Part shown: one piece after another, positions 11,883 through 12,705 of the stretch | Layout of the letters: every line of letters starts with the position of its first letter | How positions within the stretch are numbered: the first letter of the stretch is position 1 | NCBI GenBank assembly: GCA_026770585.1 | Contig: MU646671.1 | Location: 370,158-382,862 of the forward strand | Length of the DNA: 12,705 nt | Reading direction: 5' to 3' | DNA from: Baffinella frigidus | Taxonomy: Eukaryota > Cryptophyceae > Cryptomonadales > Baffinellaceae | The notes under the pieces: model-generated | Databases searched by the model: none | What the model saw: only the letters and a program-made list of their open reading frames with translations | Told to the model about the DNA's origin: nothing | Translations under genes and position numbers: made by a program

Positions 11883-12034
11883 CTTGTCTCAGAAAGGGAG
11901 TTCTAAAACTCGTTTTCTCAAGTCAACCCCCCTTCAAATATGTCAACTTGTGCGTAGAGAAAAGAATAAGTTGACATATTCGAAGGGAAAGTGACTTAAG
12001 AAAACGAGTTTTAGGACTCCTTTTCTGAGATAAG
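11883..12034. mobile_element. Fold-back element D
   Basis: TCTCAGAAA and TTTCTGAGA ends, CTAAAACTCGTTTTCT mirrored by AGAAAACGAGTTTTAG, and inner ATGTCAACTT against AAGTTGACAT. TCC on both flanks (11881-11883, 12035-12037) may be a 3-bp target duplication. Confidence 0.9.
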
Positions 12035-12067
12035 TCCCCAGCGCCTGCCCGTCGTCTGAAAACCTAG

Positions 12068-12140
12068 AAGCCTCAACCCGGAACCCGAAACCCAACCTCC
12101 TAAACCCTGAACCCTGAACCCTGCACCCGAAACCCAAAAG
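12068..12140 (-). repeat. Telomere-like array, C-rich on plus
   Basis: CCCGAAACCC, CCCTAAACCCTGAACCC: polarity opposite to the arrays in the minus-strand gene, so C-rich in the sense of the plus-strand gene. Confidence 0.88.
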
Positions 12141-12245
12141 GAAGCAGGGCTTTTTTGCAGAACCAGTTCCAGTGTCCGCCCGTGATGGGAGCTCGAAGAA
12201 CCTAAAGGACCTAAAGGAACACCATCCCGGCATCTTAGCCGTCCC
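12141..12245. other. Non-repeat intron stretch with an acceptor-like site
   Basis: CTTTTTTGCAG at about 12149-12159 is a strong acceptor match; the following 80 bp have no convincing reading frame, so no exon is called. Confidence 0.3.
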
Positions 12246-12544
12246 CCCCCAGGACCCTACACTAGGCCTATCCTCTTGCCGGTTTTGTAGTAGAATAATA
12301 CCTTTAGTTGGAGCCATTTGTTTGACCTTTGGCCTGTAGTAAAGATCTCAAGATTTCATCGCAGCTCGATTTTTTTTAGCAGAATCTGGAGCTGAAGGCC
12401 AAATCTCGACGATCTGCGCTTTCAGATTTCAAAAAGGATGAAATTTAGGGTTGAAATTCAGTAGAATACCGGTAACCTCCATTTATGACTTATCGAAATG
12501 AAACCGGCAAGAGGATACCTTTGGCCCTGCGGTGGTCCTGGGGG
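12246..12544. mobile_element. 299-bp fold-back element E
   Basis: CCCCCAGGACC (12246) mirrors GGTCCTGGGGG (ending 12544), and TATCCTCTTGCCGGTTT (12269) mirrors AAACCGGCAAGAGGATA (12501-12517) perfectly. The middle is unpaired and has no ORF of note. Confidence 0.85.
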
Positions 12545-12554
12545 AGTGGGCCCC

Positions 12555-12705
12555 CGTCCTGAAAACCATCCCGAACACAGCACCCGAACCTGACACCCGA
12601 AACCCGAAACCCGACACCCGAAACCCGAAACCCGAAACCCGAAACCCGAAACCCGAAACCCGACACCCGAAACCCGAAACCTGAAAACCGAAACCCGAAA
12701 CCCGA
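12555..12705 (-). repeat. CCCGAAA array, C-rich on plus, runs off the right edge
   Basis: Near-perfect CCCGAAA units from about 12597 with CCCGACA variants spaced through them. Confidence 0.94.

Overview
This is eukaryotic nuclear DNA from an intron-rich, GC-rich genome. The dominant repeat is a degenerate 7-bp unit related to TTTAGGG, the telomere repeat of plants, many green algae and several other protist lineages. A single-celled alga is the likeliest source, but the species cannot be named from the window. I see no rRNA, tRNA, CRISPR or bacterial operon structure.

Layout. Nearly everything from 10614 down to position 1 is one minus-strand gene. It can be assembled by eye as 16 exons (10300-10614, 9372-9502, 8372-8431, 8063-8116, 7542-7620, 6810-6887, 6172-6243, 5850-5926, 5067-5160, 4071-4184, 2980-3045, 2276-2356, 1866-2027, 1318-1397, 859-931, 114-188). 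All introns are GT-AG and all 15 junctions keep one reading frame. The product is at least 537 residues: an acidic, Ser/Pro-rich N-terminal part followed by about ten leucine-rich repeats of the ribonuclease-inhibitor-like type. The gene runs off the left edge. Coding sequence is only about 1.6 kb of 10.5 kb.

The introns are the striking part. Most are built from arrays of TTTAGGG-like 7-mers, and different introns are homogenised for different variants (TTTGGGG, TTTCGGG, TTTTGGG, TTTATGG, TGTGGGG). They also hold many truncated copies of the neighbouring exon, often still carrying its splice site ('exon shrapnel'). The G-rich strand is mostly the template strand, so the pre-mRNA carries the C-rich CCCTAAA-type strand, which supplies polypyrimidine tracts, CTAAAC branch-point-like motifs and many of the splice acceptors.

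A second gene starts divergently on the plus strand at 10898 (first exon 10898-11239, 114 codons, function unknown). The AT-rich gap at about 10783-10897 is the likely shared promoter. Its first intron is packed with fold-back elements: three related ones ending in CCACCAACC, a fourth at 11883-12034 and a 299-bp one at 12246-12544. After these come telomere-like arrays whose polarity is flipped (CCCGAAA on plus), again C-rich in the transcript sense.

Other mobile-element remnants in the LRR gene's introns include a 140-bp MITE with a perfect 5-bp target duplication (8581-8730), a 201-bp inverted-repeat element (3355-3555) and a small GTCAACTT-bearing fold-back family. No known pathway can be assigned to either gene.
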